NCBI RefSeq assembly: GCF_000003815.2
Contig: NC_049992.1
Span: forward strand, 9,983,407 to 10,047,406
DNA from: Branchiostoma floridae
Lineage: Eukaryota; Chordata; Leptocardii; Amphioxiformes; Branchiostomatidae
Length of the DNA stretch: 64,000 nt
Direction: 5' to 3'
Shown: piece after piece, positions 34,600-45,151 of the stretch
Layout: each line of letters opens with the position of its first letter
Numbering within the stretch: the first letter of the stretch is position 1
The notes under the pieces: model-generated
The model's database searches: none
What the model was told of the DNA's origin: nothing
Seen by the model: only the letters and a program-made list of their open reading frames with translations
Translations under genes and position numbers: made by a program

Positions 34600-34750
34600 C
34601 GACCTGTTCATGCTAGTGACACTGAAGAAGAGTGATGGATGTCACTCGAAACGTCCAGAAGTGAATCCCCGTTTTTTATCCAGTTGTAGAGATTGACTTG
34701 CATTTGAATATTATTTACCTGGATGTCTAACCTTCATAGATATACATATA
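34600..34750 (+). mobile_element. Penelope-like element fragment with hammerhead-like core
   Basis: ACTGAAGAAGAGTGATGGAT followed by GTCACTCGAAACGTC (34,621-34,655) is the CUGA..GA / helix II / GAAA arrangement that many Penelope-like retroelements carry. CTGAAGA lies at 34,622-34,628, a 6-bp stem pairs GAGTGA (34,630-34,635) with TCACTC (34,642-34,647), and GAAA lies at 34,648-34,651. The distal end TTACCTGGATGTCTAACCTT recurs at 50,441-50,461. No reverse transcriptase remains. Whether the RNA can cleave is unknown because helices I and III look weak. Confidence 0.5.
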
Positions 34751-36160
34751 GTTATTTGAGAAAACAATGGAAGGCACCTGACCGCTCAAAGTCCTTGCAA
34801 TATTATTGCCGCCATCTAGCAGATAAGCATCATACTGCAGGCCGTGGCCAAGTTTACCGATCAAAGAGCTTGAATGGCTACGGTATGCAGAATTGTAAGA
34901 GAGAGAAAGATTTCTTCCATCCTTGATCGTGCACAGCTGTAAGAACTTCTAAAAATTTGAGCAAAGGAGTGGATTTGGGACAGAATCGCATATTGATTGT
35001 ATGTAGTGACCTACATACGACGGAAATGTTGTATTGATCAACTGTCCGAGTGACTTTCACGGTTTATTCCAGCCTATAGGTCACCCAATATCTGATACTT
35101 GCTCGTACGGGCGCCATGTTAGTTAATTTAGTTGACTAAGGATAGCCAATACCTTCGGGTTCGTCTCATCAAATGACATTTGAACATCGCGGTTTCCATG
35201 TCAGCATAATGTCCAAACCAAAACTGGGCGGGTGGTGAAATACGTTTCGCTGTATACAGAGGTAGATTATCTAATAATGTAATGTAATGTATCCATTTTT
35301 TTGTGCCATGTAAATGTAGTTCGTAGCTTAGACCCCCCATGCAGACCCTCTTAGATATATACGAGTATCACTATGATATCGAGTATGTCTTTATACATGC
35401 GATACCCTGTGGTTTTGTCACCGTGTATTTTCGATATTTTCAACCTTACACGTGTACCCAATCCGTACAAAGTTTGACTTTGAAATATCCCATATGATGA
35501 AACTTTCCCCATACATACCCTAACAGTAACTTTATTTAGCTTCAGTAGTTTATCGGAAAGTCGATAAGGGTCAGTGCAGAAACCTGGTTCCAATTTAAGT
35601 CCTCTAATTACAAGATGCTAATATAAGATATAGAAGCCTTGTTAACGACCGACGGATTCCATTTAATTCCTGAACAAAATCTAATTTTCCTCACTGAACT
35701 CGTGTTGATATTTGGTTAAGGTACAGTCATTAGGGAATCAAGATGGATATAGAATAAGCCATGAAGAAACAAATCCACTTAGCTGGTCGTTATTAAAATG
35801 GACGTAGCAGGGCCAACGTCATTGATTCACATTTCTCATTATAGAGTTGACCTACATAAGAAAAGTTCATATTTGAGGGCAGTCGAGAGTGAAAGGGAGT
35901 TTAATGATGTTTGTATCTGAAGTCTCTGTGGTAAATTAGCTCAATATTTGCTACTTATTTCTTTCTTTCTTTCTTCAGTGCTTATTGAGGCCAGTAGGTC
36001 AATATTTCAGAATCTGATCGTTAGCTGGAACTGCTAATGAAAAAAAAAATGATGGATACCCGGATATTAACGGATCCCTGCATTTGGAAACCATTTCCCC
36101 CAAGTAGACTTATAGTGAAACGTGTTGTACCGCTCAGTCATGGGTAGTTTGGAACTGCAT
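34751..36160. other. no gene; solo end of the 1.2-kb TIR element
   Basis: At about 35,332-35,352 CCCCCCATGCAGACCCTC is the terminal repeat (plus adjacent G-rich bases) of the element at 43,557-44,771, standing alone here. A CTTT microsatellite lies near 35,960-35,976. No exon is recognised, although the missing 5' exon of the draxin-like gene could lie in this stretch or further upstream. Confidence 0.5.
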
Positions 36161-36404
36161 GTAGTATCTCACTGCACTTGCGGCACCGGCACTGCGGGGT
36201 TCGAAAGATGCTCAACGAATTTCAGAGATAAAGAACGAATTTTGTTATGTTTTGTGAATTTTGTTGTCTTCTAAGTCATACTTGTACGTATTACGCAATA
36301 TATCTGAATTATAAAATAATCGTCGAAAATAACCAAACAGTGCCGCAGTGAACGAACCTTGCAGTGCCGCACCGGTGCCCCAAGTGCAGTGAGATACCAC
36401 CTTA
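36161..36404. mobile_element. foldback/MITE element, family A copy 3
   Basis: Ends GTAGTATCTCACTGCACTTG and CCCCAAGTGCAGTGAGATAC. The inner ends GGCACTGCGGGGTTCG / CAGTGCCGCACCGG and the AT-rich centre match 8579-8804 and 15,279-15,532, the centre being in inverted orientation relative to copy 1. No ORF. Confidence 0.85.
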
Positions 36405-36542
36405 AGTCACACGCAGAGATTACGCCCTCCTGAACGGTACTGAAGACGATCAGCGCGCGGTAAAATGTGTTGCTCAACGATGTCGCACCGTTAGATCGAT
36501 ACTGGCGGTTCAAAATGGCATTTATAGACACGCAGTGACATA

Positions 36543-36594
36543 CAAAGGTATTGACAAGTCATTGCCCCGTAAGGCAATTACTTGTCAATACTTT
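36543..36594. repeat. short perfect-type hairpin
   Basis: GGTATTGACAAGTCATTGCC and GGCAATTACTTGTCAATACT are near-perfect inverted repeats of about 20 bp around a short CCGTA loop. It may be a decayed tiny foldback element. There is no G+C-rich stem plus T run that would suggest a functional RNA. Confidence 0.6.
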
Positions 36595-36744
36595 TCAAGA
36601 AAACGAGTGATTGATCGAAGTACCTGGAGCTTGTACTGATGTCACCACATATGACCTGGCGGATCGAGAGCATGTTAGATACTGACCTAAAATCACATCA
36701 ATGGGCATGTATAACATCAACTTTACACTTAGGACCATCCGTCT

Positions 36745-36795
36745 CTAATCAATGAAGGTTTCATTGCAAATTCATGCCCATGGGATTAGTTTTAC
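36745..36795 (-). mobile_element. LINE 3'-tail remnant
   Basis: GTTTCATTGCAAATTCATGC then CCATGGGATTA matches the terminal part of the LINE copies at 1771-2195 and 53,776-53,990. Only about 50 bp remain. Confidence 0.45.
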
Positions 36796-36879
36796 GAAAT
36801 GAAACACATGAAGTTTTGAAAACAGGTACTAGATAATCACGTACTAATCACGCTTGTCATGTTCCGTCTGTTGCTGCAG

Positions 36880-39266
36880 TGCCCCCTGGCGAGCACGAGA
36901 TTGTCACATTCGACGACATCATGGGGACGGAGGACACGGACAGTCGTCCCTCCGTCCTACCGCCTGTCGCGTCTAAAGCGACCCCTGGCGGCGATGCTGC
37001 AGCTACAAAACTGCCCGATGTCCGCCCCACAGAGACGGTCGGTCAGGACGTAAAGAAAGGAAGGGGAGGCAGAGGAAGAGGGAAGGTAACGTACAGTCTT
37101 CTCATGACAACTCTGGACGAGAACAAACACTTAATCACTAATAGAAATTGATGCGCAAGCCTACACTTGGTAAATTTAGATTTGACATATATTGTACAGT
37201 GTTAGGCAGCTGAAGTATGCTAATGCATGGCGCCAAAGACGTTTTCCTCATATTTTCAACGATGATTTGATAAGTAATAATGTTAGAAACCCATTGAGCC
37301 TCACAGTTGTGTTTGTGGTTCCAACTTCAACTACTAGTACTAGTTGGTATGGTAACTGGGAGAACGGGTTCATCTCGGTTGGCTCTTTTGAAATGGACGT
37401 AAAATCGCACAATACCATGTATGTAGAATCATACCCTGCTACAATAACAGCAAGGAAAGTAGATGTAGTCTGTGAGCCACTATAGCTAGGCACTACAACG
37501 AACAAACCCCATGAACGTATAAAATATGGCTGTGTAAATCTGCTTCCGCATTTCCCACTAGGTACACCGAAAGTCTAAACTAACAAACCGGAATTGCCCA
37601 ACTTCTTTTGAAACTCAGTTGTGTACGTTTTCCTGAGACTTGTCTGTAACCCGTCTGGTTGCAGGGCCATGACGCGCCCCGGCTGAACGGTGCCCAGGAC
37701 GTCCCCACCTCCGACCTGGAGGACTTCCTGGGAATGAGACTGCCTCACAACACCACCGACGTCTCCTGTGAACTGCACGATGATTGCTTCGAAGGTACCA
37801 GTTGGATAAAACTACTTATAGTTTACTTTTTTGTGATAGAAATCTCTCCTTCACTTATAGATTACTTGCAGTAATTTATGCGTTAGTTGCAATACATTTT
37901 GCTGACGAAAAAATGTACATTTAGTCCCATCTGTACTACTTTGTTCATAACTTCTGTGATAAAAATCTTGCACCCTTAGGTGAGTGCTGCAATGCGAACA
38001 AAGGAAAGTGCGTGGCGTACAAACAGGAGCAGGGCCAGCGATGTAAGGACTCCTGCATGTGTCGGAAGGGTGAGTGAGACCCGGCTGCCCGGGTTCGAAT
38101 CCCGGGAGTCGGGATGTTGTTTCTTTCTGTTCTACTCGCCCCTCTGGTTGTTTCACAGTACTTCTTTTAGTTTGCCAGATAAATTCCTATGTCGGCGTCG
38201 GGCGTGGCGTAACTGGTAGAACGTGCGGCTCGGAATCTAGAGGCCCTGAGTTTGATTCCCGCCGTGCCCCCCGACGTTGTGCCCTTGGGAAAGGCACTTT
38301 ACACGACCTTCCTCACTTCACCCAGGTGTAAAAATGGGTACCTGACTTCGGTCGGGGAGGTGAAAGACTATCTTTATCTTCTGTCTGTACCGCGTATGTG
38401 GCACTGTTAATATAAGTTACAAAACTTGAGTGCGTTGCCACACTGTCCTCGTCTGTCCACTGTCGTCAGTGTTGGCCACGAAACATGGGGGTTTCACCTG
38501 CTTGAGTCAGAGATGAGAAGATAAACCTGTTTTCAAAGTCATCGGTCCGTGAGCAGGGAAGGTTTGCGGGTTTTCAGTACCACGAAACAACAGACGTTAA
38601 ACCGGATAGTGAGTGAGTGTGAGTGAGTAATGAAAGATGTCCATTTGTGATTAATGCATGTTTCAGCACCAAGGACAGGGCCATCTTATGAGCCTACTAA
38701 CTAAATAGTGACCAATTCTGGTTATCTCTAAGCACATCCTACGGTGCCATAAGATAGTATCAAAGCTGGCAAAGGAGTCAAACGGCACCGAAGTTTGATA
38801 CTATACATTACGCACCATGGATCTGGATGGAGATTACCATTCTGGAGCGCTTCTTACTCATTACCTTAAAGGGGCATTCGGCTACAGAAGCGTTATTTTC
38901 TGATAGATATTGTTTCGGGATACAAATTTACACCACTTTTGGCTATAGATTATCTCATCTGTCTTTCTCTAACAATCCTATCGGAGATCCAAGTACCCCC
39001 ATATACAGACCCGCTTCTAATGTACTGTGCCGTAAATGATTTATATCTAGTATAAACTGTTCAAAAGTCACTAGAATGTCACCATATCCCCACCTCTGGA
39101 TTAGAATAACAATTGTTGTCATTGTTTTGTTTTTTCTAATGCAGGTCTCCGTTGCTTTGTGCGCAAAGCCAAGAAGATGGTAAAGACAGGAAAGATCCGA
39201 GGTCAGTGCATGAATCCAGAGGATCCTGACCTACCCAACGGAGGGGCATTCCTCCCTGATATCTAA
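36880..39266 (+). CDS. draxin-like secreted cysteine-rich protein (3' four coding exons; 5' end not found)
   Basis: Exons 36,880-37,085, 37,665-37,794, 37,980-38,069 and 39,145-39,266 join in phase with GT-AG introns and end in TAA; together they encode 181 residues. The first exon starts in phase 2, so at least one upstream exon with start codon and signal peptide is missing from my reading. Residues from exons 2-4 form ten cysteines with spacing C-x5-C-x4-CC-x6-C-x10-C-x3-C-x-C-x5-C-x17-C, including CKDSCMCRKGLRC and a C-terminal GGAFLPDI. This order and the CMC..GLRC signature resemble the C-terminal domain of draxin (an axon-guidance and Wnt-antagonist protein) and, more distantly, Dickkopf. 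The preceding part is low-complexity with a basic GRGGRGRGK segment. Vertebrate draxin function should not be assumed here. A Dickkopf-like or lineage-specific colipase-fold protein is the alternative. Confidence 0.75.
37425..37505 (+). mobile_element. SINE 3' fragment in the first draxin-like intron
   Basis: CCCTGCTACAATAACAGCAA then TAGGCACTACAACG matches the distal half of the SINE at 16,858-17,135. The tRNA-like head is absent. Confidence 0.5.
38074..38405 (+). mobile_element. tRNA-derived SINE remnants in the third draxin-like intron
   Basis: At 38,080-38,112 a tRNA-like 3' half with GGGTTCGAATCCCGGG stands just after the splice donor. From about 38,205 a more complete SINE has a tRNA-like head (GGCGTAACTGG, GAGTTTGATTCCC) and the shared body TTGTGCCCTTGGGAAAGGCA, CTTTACACGACC, AAATGGGTACCTGACTTCGG. 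It is the same body type as 33,282-33,765. Confidence 0.65.
38722..38837. mobile_element. short TIR element (MITE), family B copy 1
   Basis: The left arm TGCCATAAGATAGTATCAAA and the right arm TTTGATACTATACATTACGC are inverted copies, with outer ends TATCTCTAAGCACATCC / GGATCTGGATGGAGATTA. The same element, longer in the middle, lies in an EXOC8 intron at 47,951-48,086. Located in the third intron of the draxin-like gene. No ORF. Confidence 0.75.
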
Positions 39267-39343
39267 ATACTAAAAAACAATGAAAGCAGATAAGGCTGGG
39301 GATAACATTACATCACATATTTCAGTAGACACATATAGGAAGA

Positions 39344-39349
39344 AATAAA
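39344..39349 (+). promoter_or_regulatory. candidate poly(A) signal of the draxin-like gene
   Basis: AATAAA 78 nt after the stop codon at 39,264-39,266; the first canonical signal downstream. Later AATAAA copies near 40,232 and 40,413 are alternatives. Confidence 0.5.
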
Positions 39350-41084
39350 GTGATATCTGAAAGGATGAACAAGTACATAATGCAGAAAGCTTATGGCCAA
39401 AGAATGCTTATTTTAGCGTGATGAGAAACATAGAACTGTGTTCAGCAAGGTTTCCAGCCACTGAGAGTCTCAAACATTCTCAATGCACTATGGGAGCAGT
39501 AAGACAAGAAGACATCTGTTTGAATCATGCAGATGCAAAAGCCGTGTTAACGAAATTCCTAAAATTGTCAAAATTCAAGCCGCATTTTCCCTAAAAAAGC
39601 TGGAATGCAGAAGCCCACAACTATGGTTCCAGTCTTCTTTCTACGTGTCGAGCAGATACTACACAGAGGAGCGCAATCTACAAGGAGACAACAAGTGTTC
39701 GACAGATCCTAACGATGGCAAAAAGTAGCGGCCACTCTCTCCACCCCCGTGGGGTTGCCAAAAATGATTCCTATTGAAAATGCCCCTATCTTCAATGAAA
39801 AGAAGAAAAAAAATTGTTTCACACACTGGCTTTGTTGTCTGCATGATTCAAACAGACCTGTAACTGACACCATCCATACATAGCATGGGGAGAAGTAAGT
39901 GGAAGACTGTTAAAGCTTACAAAGTAAAAAGAATATGCTGAAGAAGCCAAGCCTTGCAGCAAGACAGATGGAAGTGGTAACACAGGATGTAGTAAAGTTC
40001 AGTGCTCCCCATCTGCGGATGAAGCCTGGACCACCAGGCACAGTTCCGGCCTTCTCAGGCCCAGCCCAGGTCTGTGCCTGATGTACTAGGCTACACCCCA
40101 CAAAACATTCATACCAACCGTTGTTCTACCGTTGACTTCAAACACACACAAGGAAGGCATTTTTGCCTATCATGCAGTTTAGGAAAAATGTTTTAACACA
40201 AAATAGTTATACTCTGGTATAGAAAATTTGGAATAAAACCTTGTCTGTACATAACAGCTAGACAGATGAAACTGAAACTATTTCTCTTACTGTATTGAGT
40301 CATTAACCTGATTCTCCCTAGTCAAGGAAACAAATAACAAAGTAAACCAGTAATTAAGTACTGATTAAGGAAACTTTGTAGGAATTAGTAACCCGTAAGC
40401 CTGTATGGTAGAATAAAGTCGTAGTGCCGATTGTGATTCCTGTAAATACACCAGCCAGCAAGCAGTTTCACTTTCAGCAAGCCTAGGCTGTTAGTGTCTA
40501 TGTTAAAAGAACTTCACTGATGTCTTATCATTGATGATGTGCATGAAAATTAACACAGAAATGTGTTTTAGATTTGTTATTTTAAAAAAGCACAGAGAGT
40601 AGAGTAAATGTTCTATTCAGAAGTTACTATAGTGCAAGATGATTGCATGAAGATAGGTCTACAAGGAAACTGGACCTGTTAAAGATTGTACTAGTACACA
40701 TATCAAGTAAGATGTGGACAGTTTCCAACTACTTCTGTTGTGTACAGTCTACATATTGCAGAGGACAGAGTCTGTGTTGTACTGGGTCTGTGGTGATTCT
40801 GTCTTCTAGTGAAACTTGTTGTAAGTTGTGCTATCATTCAGGTGGGTCTAGTTACCGTGATTCTTACACATAAGTCCTGTTCCTGTGACAATGTTGTCCT
40901 CTATGCAAGTTGACTGTAATTGTTGTCAAAAAATTAAAAGAAATTAAAAGTAACTACAACACACTTTGTGATGTGATATTTGCGTACATGTGACTTGGTA
41001 TAACAGCACATTAGGAAATACTGCTAGCTGATATCTTGAAAAAGAAAGATACTGAAAACTTGCTTTTCTGACACATTTCTGATG
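39350..41084. other. intergenic region between convergent genes
   Basis: Lies between the 3' ends of the draxin-like gene and the C8orf33 homologue and may include long 3' UTRs of either. No exon with recognisable protein similarity. Nothing else is supported. Confidence 0.45.
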
Positions 41085-41341
41085 CATCCTCCTCCTACGC
41101 AGGGACATCCAACAGCCAAACCGCCTGTCTGGATGTGCCCTGCTCTTTCAACCGTCACTCTTAGTTCCTGACCGCCCTACTTATAAATATTAATGAGCTT
41201 ACCCTTAATATGCGAACCCCTTTTGAAAACTGAAAGGCTATTTTCTGATTGGCCCACACAGGAACTAAGAGTGATGGATGAAAGAGCAGGGCACATCCAG
41301 ACAGGTGGTTTGGCTGTTGGATGTCCCTGCGTAGGAGGATG
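41085..41341. mobile_element. foldback element next to the C8orf33-like stop codon
   Basis: The left arm (about 41,085-41,172; TACGCAGGGACATCCAACAG, CTGGATGTGCCCTGCTCTTT, CACTCTTAGTTCCTG) is mirrored by 41,259-41,341 (CAGGAACTAAGAGTG, AAAGAGCAGGGCACATCCAG, CTGTTGGATGTCCCTGCGTA). Arms of about 80-90 bp enclose an 80-bp AT-rich centre. It starts 20 bp beyond the stop of the C8orf33 homologue, so it is probably transcribed in that gene's 3' UTR and would fold into a strong hairpin. Confidence 0.8.
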
Positions 41342-41360
41342 TGATACATCAATTAACTAA

Positions 41361-44300
41361 CTAACTGCTAGAAGCATCCTGTGTGTCAGGCTCTATTTTC
41401 AACCCAGCAAAGTTGAATTGGAAGGGTTGACCATCTGATGAGTCCACCTTGACCTTTGAACCCTCTTCTATGCTTCCAGAAAGACCACCATCCTTGGCAT
41501 TTTCAATTTCTACATCAGACTTTGAGTTGTCCATAGGAAAGTTAAACTTAAATTCAGCGTCGGATGATTCAAATGTCATATTGACCTCTGCTTCAGACTG
41601 AGGCCTTTGTTCAGAAGAACCCTCGGTGCTGAAGAGAAAACAGGTTCCTTTACTAGCAGTAGACCTCCTGAAGAAACGACCGCTGTCTGTCTGTTGAGTT
41701 GCCGGCTCTAGTTTCATCCTCTTGATTGCTGATGTAGAAAAAGAAACCACAGCTATGATTAAAACTGGCACACTCATAATTGACAGAAGCTGCAGCTCTT
41801 CTACATCTTGCTAGGAGCCACTGCAGAAACTGTCATTCCTGGTTTCATACAGCTACAACTGTCCAAGATATACACCTGTCTAATTTATGACCACTTCCTT
41901 AAAGGTAACATCTACCTATGAAAACTAAAAAGCAAATGAGAGTTGTCTTTATTTCATTGTCCCTTGGAACTGACTTCATGTTTGGCTGGAATATTGGGTA
42001 CCAGTAACTTGACAGTAGATGATCCTTAGGCATGAGAAAGGAGAGAAAAGTTCTTGGCAGACAAAAAGTAAAAAAGTAAGCTTATATTGTCATATTGGTG
42101 AATCCTATATTGTTATATTGCTGAATCCTATACTATAGCATATTATCAACCCTGCATAAGAGTTCCCACCTTGCTTACTCTTCTGTTCTTCCTCAAGAAT
42201 CTTCCTCCTGTAATCACCAAACACTGCCCACATCATCTGTCGTTTCTTGGGCATGGAGGCCTTTTGGGACTTCAGGGTATGTAGAATCTTCATGGTGTCT
42301 CTCACTGAAGCGGAAAGAAATGTCAGCTATCCACAAAGAACAACCCTTTTCTCATTTATACAAAATATGAGCTAGAGAGTTACCTCATACCATTGTAGTA
42401 TCATGATCAGAACACCAAAAAAAAGCCAGAGGCATTGCCTAATTAAAATGCACCAAGATGTCTAATTCATAATCAAATAGATGTCTAAACTTGAAAGTTC
42501 ATCTGTGTTGGTAGAAGTCATTCTTGAAATAGTTGAACTGTAATTTCCAACACAAAATATTGGACTCACCCAAATTTTCGACTCCACAGCATCAGTCTTT
42601 GTCAAGGAATGAACAATCCACTGATGTCATGACGTCACATTATGCAGACAGAACACGTGATCCAACTTGAGCAGTAGATCGTTCATTCCTTGACAAAGAC
42701 TGATGCTGTGCAGTTGAAAACTTGGGTGAGTCCAATTTTTATGTTGGAAATTACAGTTCAACTATTTCAAGAAATAGATATCTTGAACTTCTCACTTTGC
42801 TTGTCATCTGGCTTCATGTTTTGTAAACCTGCTTCCAGCTGATCGACACACCAGGCCAGCTCTCTCTCAAACTTGGCTGCTGGAGACTAGCAGGAACAGT
42901 AAATCATGAAAACACTTTCAATCAAAATGCACACACAGGATTACAAATGTACTATCAAGACTTTTCGTCAATAAGTGGGAACATGTTGATCGCACATTCA
43001 CGTGTATAGGGCAAGCTTGTAAGCCCTTTCACAGAGATCAGAATGCATGTGCTGCAACAGGAATTCTAGGTAATATGTCAAAGGTAAAGGCCCCAAAACA
43101 AAAACAGTCCTTATTTCGGCCATTGTTTTGCATAACAATGTCAAGACAGGTTTTGTTTACTTTTTTTCAGGGGCTTTACCTTTGACATACTACCTAGACT
43201 TCCTGTTGCCTCACATGTGTCCTGATCTCTGTGGGAGGGCTTACAGAGTAGAGTTCTTCTGGCTCAGGTAGGGACTTCCTTATAGATGTACATGTATATG
43301 TTGATGTAAATCATTGGTAACATGACAAAACCATCACATGATCTATTGAAATTAAATGAATGAATAAAGTAAGCTGTTAAAACTCACCTCCTCTTCCACA
43401 TCCTCATCTTGAGCTCCCTGTGACCAGATGGAAATCACATGTTATTCAACTGACTGAAGACATGTTATTTTACGTCGTGAAGAAAACTAGTTCTTATAGA
43501 GTAAATTGCAAAACATTGCAGCATATGGTACCAAGGTATGAGCCACTTTGGTATAGGAGGGTCTGCATGGGGGGTCCTGACAACGCTTTACGCTAAATTC
43601 GGGACGGTCGACAACGCTTTACGTTAAATTCACGAAGGCAGGCAACGTTTTACGCTAAATTCAGACAGGCTGACAACGGTTTACGCTAAATTCTGGAAGG
43701 CTGGCAACACTCGACAGAGGCGGGGTCGTGCTCCGCAAGAAAGATTGAAATTTTGACTCTCTGAAACACTTTTCCCTGCATTTTGAAGGGAAATTTTCGC
43801 TGGCAAACAAAGCTAAGTTAAATGGCATTTCTAATTAAAGAGTCCCAGGGGTTCAGCGTAAGTTTATGAGGGTGACGCCAGCCAACTTATTTTTGCCACG
43901 TCGAGCGCCGAAGGAAAGTCCGGGAAAATTTTGAAATCCTGCCCCCCTGAAACGCCAGTTGTTTTGGCTATTATAGAAAACTAAGTGAAATTACATTTCT
44001 ATCAGTAAAAAATGTGTTTGAGGTTGACACGTCACATCCCCCAGCCATGATACATATTTTTTACGAAGTCGATGACCGAAGGTGAATAGAGTGGCAAAGG
44101 AGATCCGGCTAAATTTTGAAATCTTGACCCTCTATAAAACGATATTTTGTGCATTTTGATGGGCAAATTTCTATTAGCAAAACAGATCTTTGAGGTTGAC
44201 ACACATCCCCAACATATTTTCAGAATTTCGAGTTCCAAAGGCGCGAGGCGGCACAAGGAGGATCATGGAAATTTTGAAATCTTGACCCTCTAAAATGATA

Positions 44301-45151
44301 TTTCCTGCATTCTGATGGGCAAATTTTGCTGGCAGACTAAGCTAACTTCAATGACATTTCTATTTGCAAAAAAAAGAAGATTTTTGAGGGTATATACCAT
44401 ATTTTTACCATGTCGATGACCGAAGCCGAAGGTGAAAGGGGTCGCAATTGAGGTCCGGCGAAATTTTGAAATCTTGATCCTCTGAAACGCATTTTCCTGT
44501 GTTTTGAAGGACTAAATTTACTGGTAGACTACGTTTCGACTTACGAAATTTGGGAGGCCAGCTACGATTCACGGGTAATTTTTTAGGCTTAATTACGCTT
44601 TACGTGAAATTTTTAGGCTAGATTACGCTTTACGTGAAATACACTGGCTACGCTATACGGTAAATTTTCCATCCTCACTACGAATTACGTGAAATAAAAT
44701 AGCTTACCCTACGAATTACGGGAATTAAAAAGGCCTGCCTACGCCTTACGGAAAAGAGCATGCAGACCCTCGTATAGTAGAAGCCAGTTAATTGCACAAC
44801 GGATAATCGCACACTTCTGTTAATTGCACGAAATGGTGGTGCGGTCCAGCTTAATAACTTTGCTTTGTTGCACCATAATTGAGCGAAATGCACTGGCAAA
44901 TGGGACCATGGGGGTGTGCAATTAAGCGGCTTCTATGTACCTATCATCACGTGCGACACCCCACCCCCCACATCAACCAACCTCTTCATCTTCATAACAA
45001 GAACAATTCACGCATTAACAAATATATCAACATATATATTTGACTTTACCGAGTTAGTAGCTCCTTGCTGTAGCTTCTTCTTTTTCTCTTTTTCTCTCCT
45101 TCGCCGGTTTTTGTTCTTTGACGTCCCTCCACCCGACCCAGCGTCGGCCAT
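41361..45151 (-). CDS. C8orf33/UPF0488 homologue (238 aa, five exons)
   Basis: Minus-strand coding exons 45,151-45,050, 43,417-43,388, 42,886-42,796, 42,304-42,179 and 41,728-41,361, all GT-AG and in phase, TAG at 41,363-41,361. The start is the ATG in AAGATGGCCGAC. Exon 1 encodes a basic, probably nuclear-targeting stretch (KNKNRRRREKEKKKKL). Exon 2 is acidic. Exon 3 has the family motif ELAWCVDQLEAGL and exon 4 the motif MPKKRQMMWAVFGDYR, both matching human C8orf33 as I remember it (ELAWCVEQLE; PRKRQLMHSLFGDYR). The human protein ends in FRFNFF; here related motifs occur twice, FKFNF and FQFNF. The protein has no assigned biochemical role that I know of. The gene is divergent from EXOC8 and convergent with the draxin-like gene. 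Introns hold three inverted-repeat elements. Confidence 0.85.
42521..42773. mobile_element. foldback element in an intron of the C8orf33 homologue
   Basis: 253 bp whose left side (TTCTTGAAATAGTTGAACTG, TAATTTCCAACA, TTGGACTCACCCAA, GCATCAGTCTTTGTCAAGGA) is mirrored on the right (TCCTTGACAAAGACTGATGC, TTGGGTGAGTCCAA, TGTTGGAAATTACAGTTCAA). The centre contains TGACGTCA (CRE-type palindrome) at about 42,630-42,637. It is nearly a complete palindrome with a ~50-bp non-paired core. No ORF; intronic. Confidence 0.85.
43018..43246. mobile_element. foldback element in an intron of the C8orf33 homologue
   Basis: Arms of about 78 bp: GTAAGCCCTTTCACAGAGAT, GCAACAGGAATTCTAGGTAA and ATGTCAAAGGTAAAGGCCCC on the left; GGGGCTTTACCTTTGACAT, CTACCTAGACTTCCTGTTGC and ATCTCTGTGGGAGGGCTTAC on the right. 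The arms differ by about 10%, so it is older than some other foldbacks here. No ORF. Confidence 0.8.
43557..44771. mobile_element. 1.2-kb TIR element with subterminal repeat arrays and 6-bp target duplication
   Basis: The ends GAGGGTCTGCATG (43,557-43,569) and CATGCAGACCCTC (44,759-44,771) are inverted and are flanked on both sides by GTATAG (43,551-43,556; 44,772-44,777). Inside the left end are four or five units of about 36 bp with ACAACGCTTTACGCTAAATT. Inside the right end are units of about 33 bp with ACGCTTTACGTGAAAT or ACGAATTACG. Between them the block GAAATCTTGACCCTCTGAAA ... TTTCCTGCATTTTGATGGGC repeats about five times. No ORF for a transposase. A solo end lies at about 35,335. It inserted in the first intron of the C8orf33 homologue. 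The superfamily is unknown. Confidence 0.75.
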
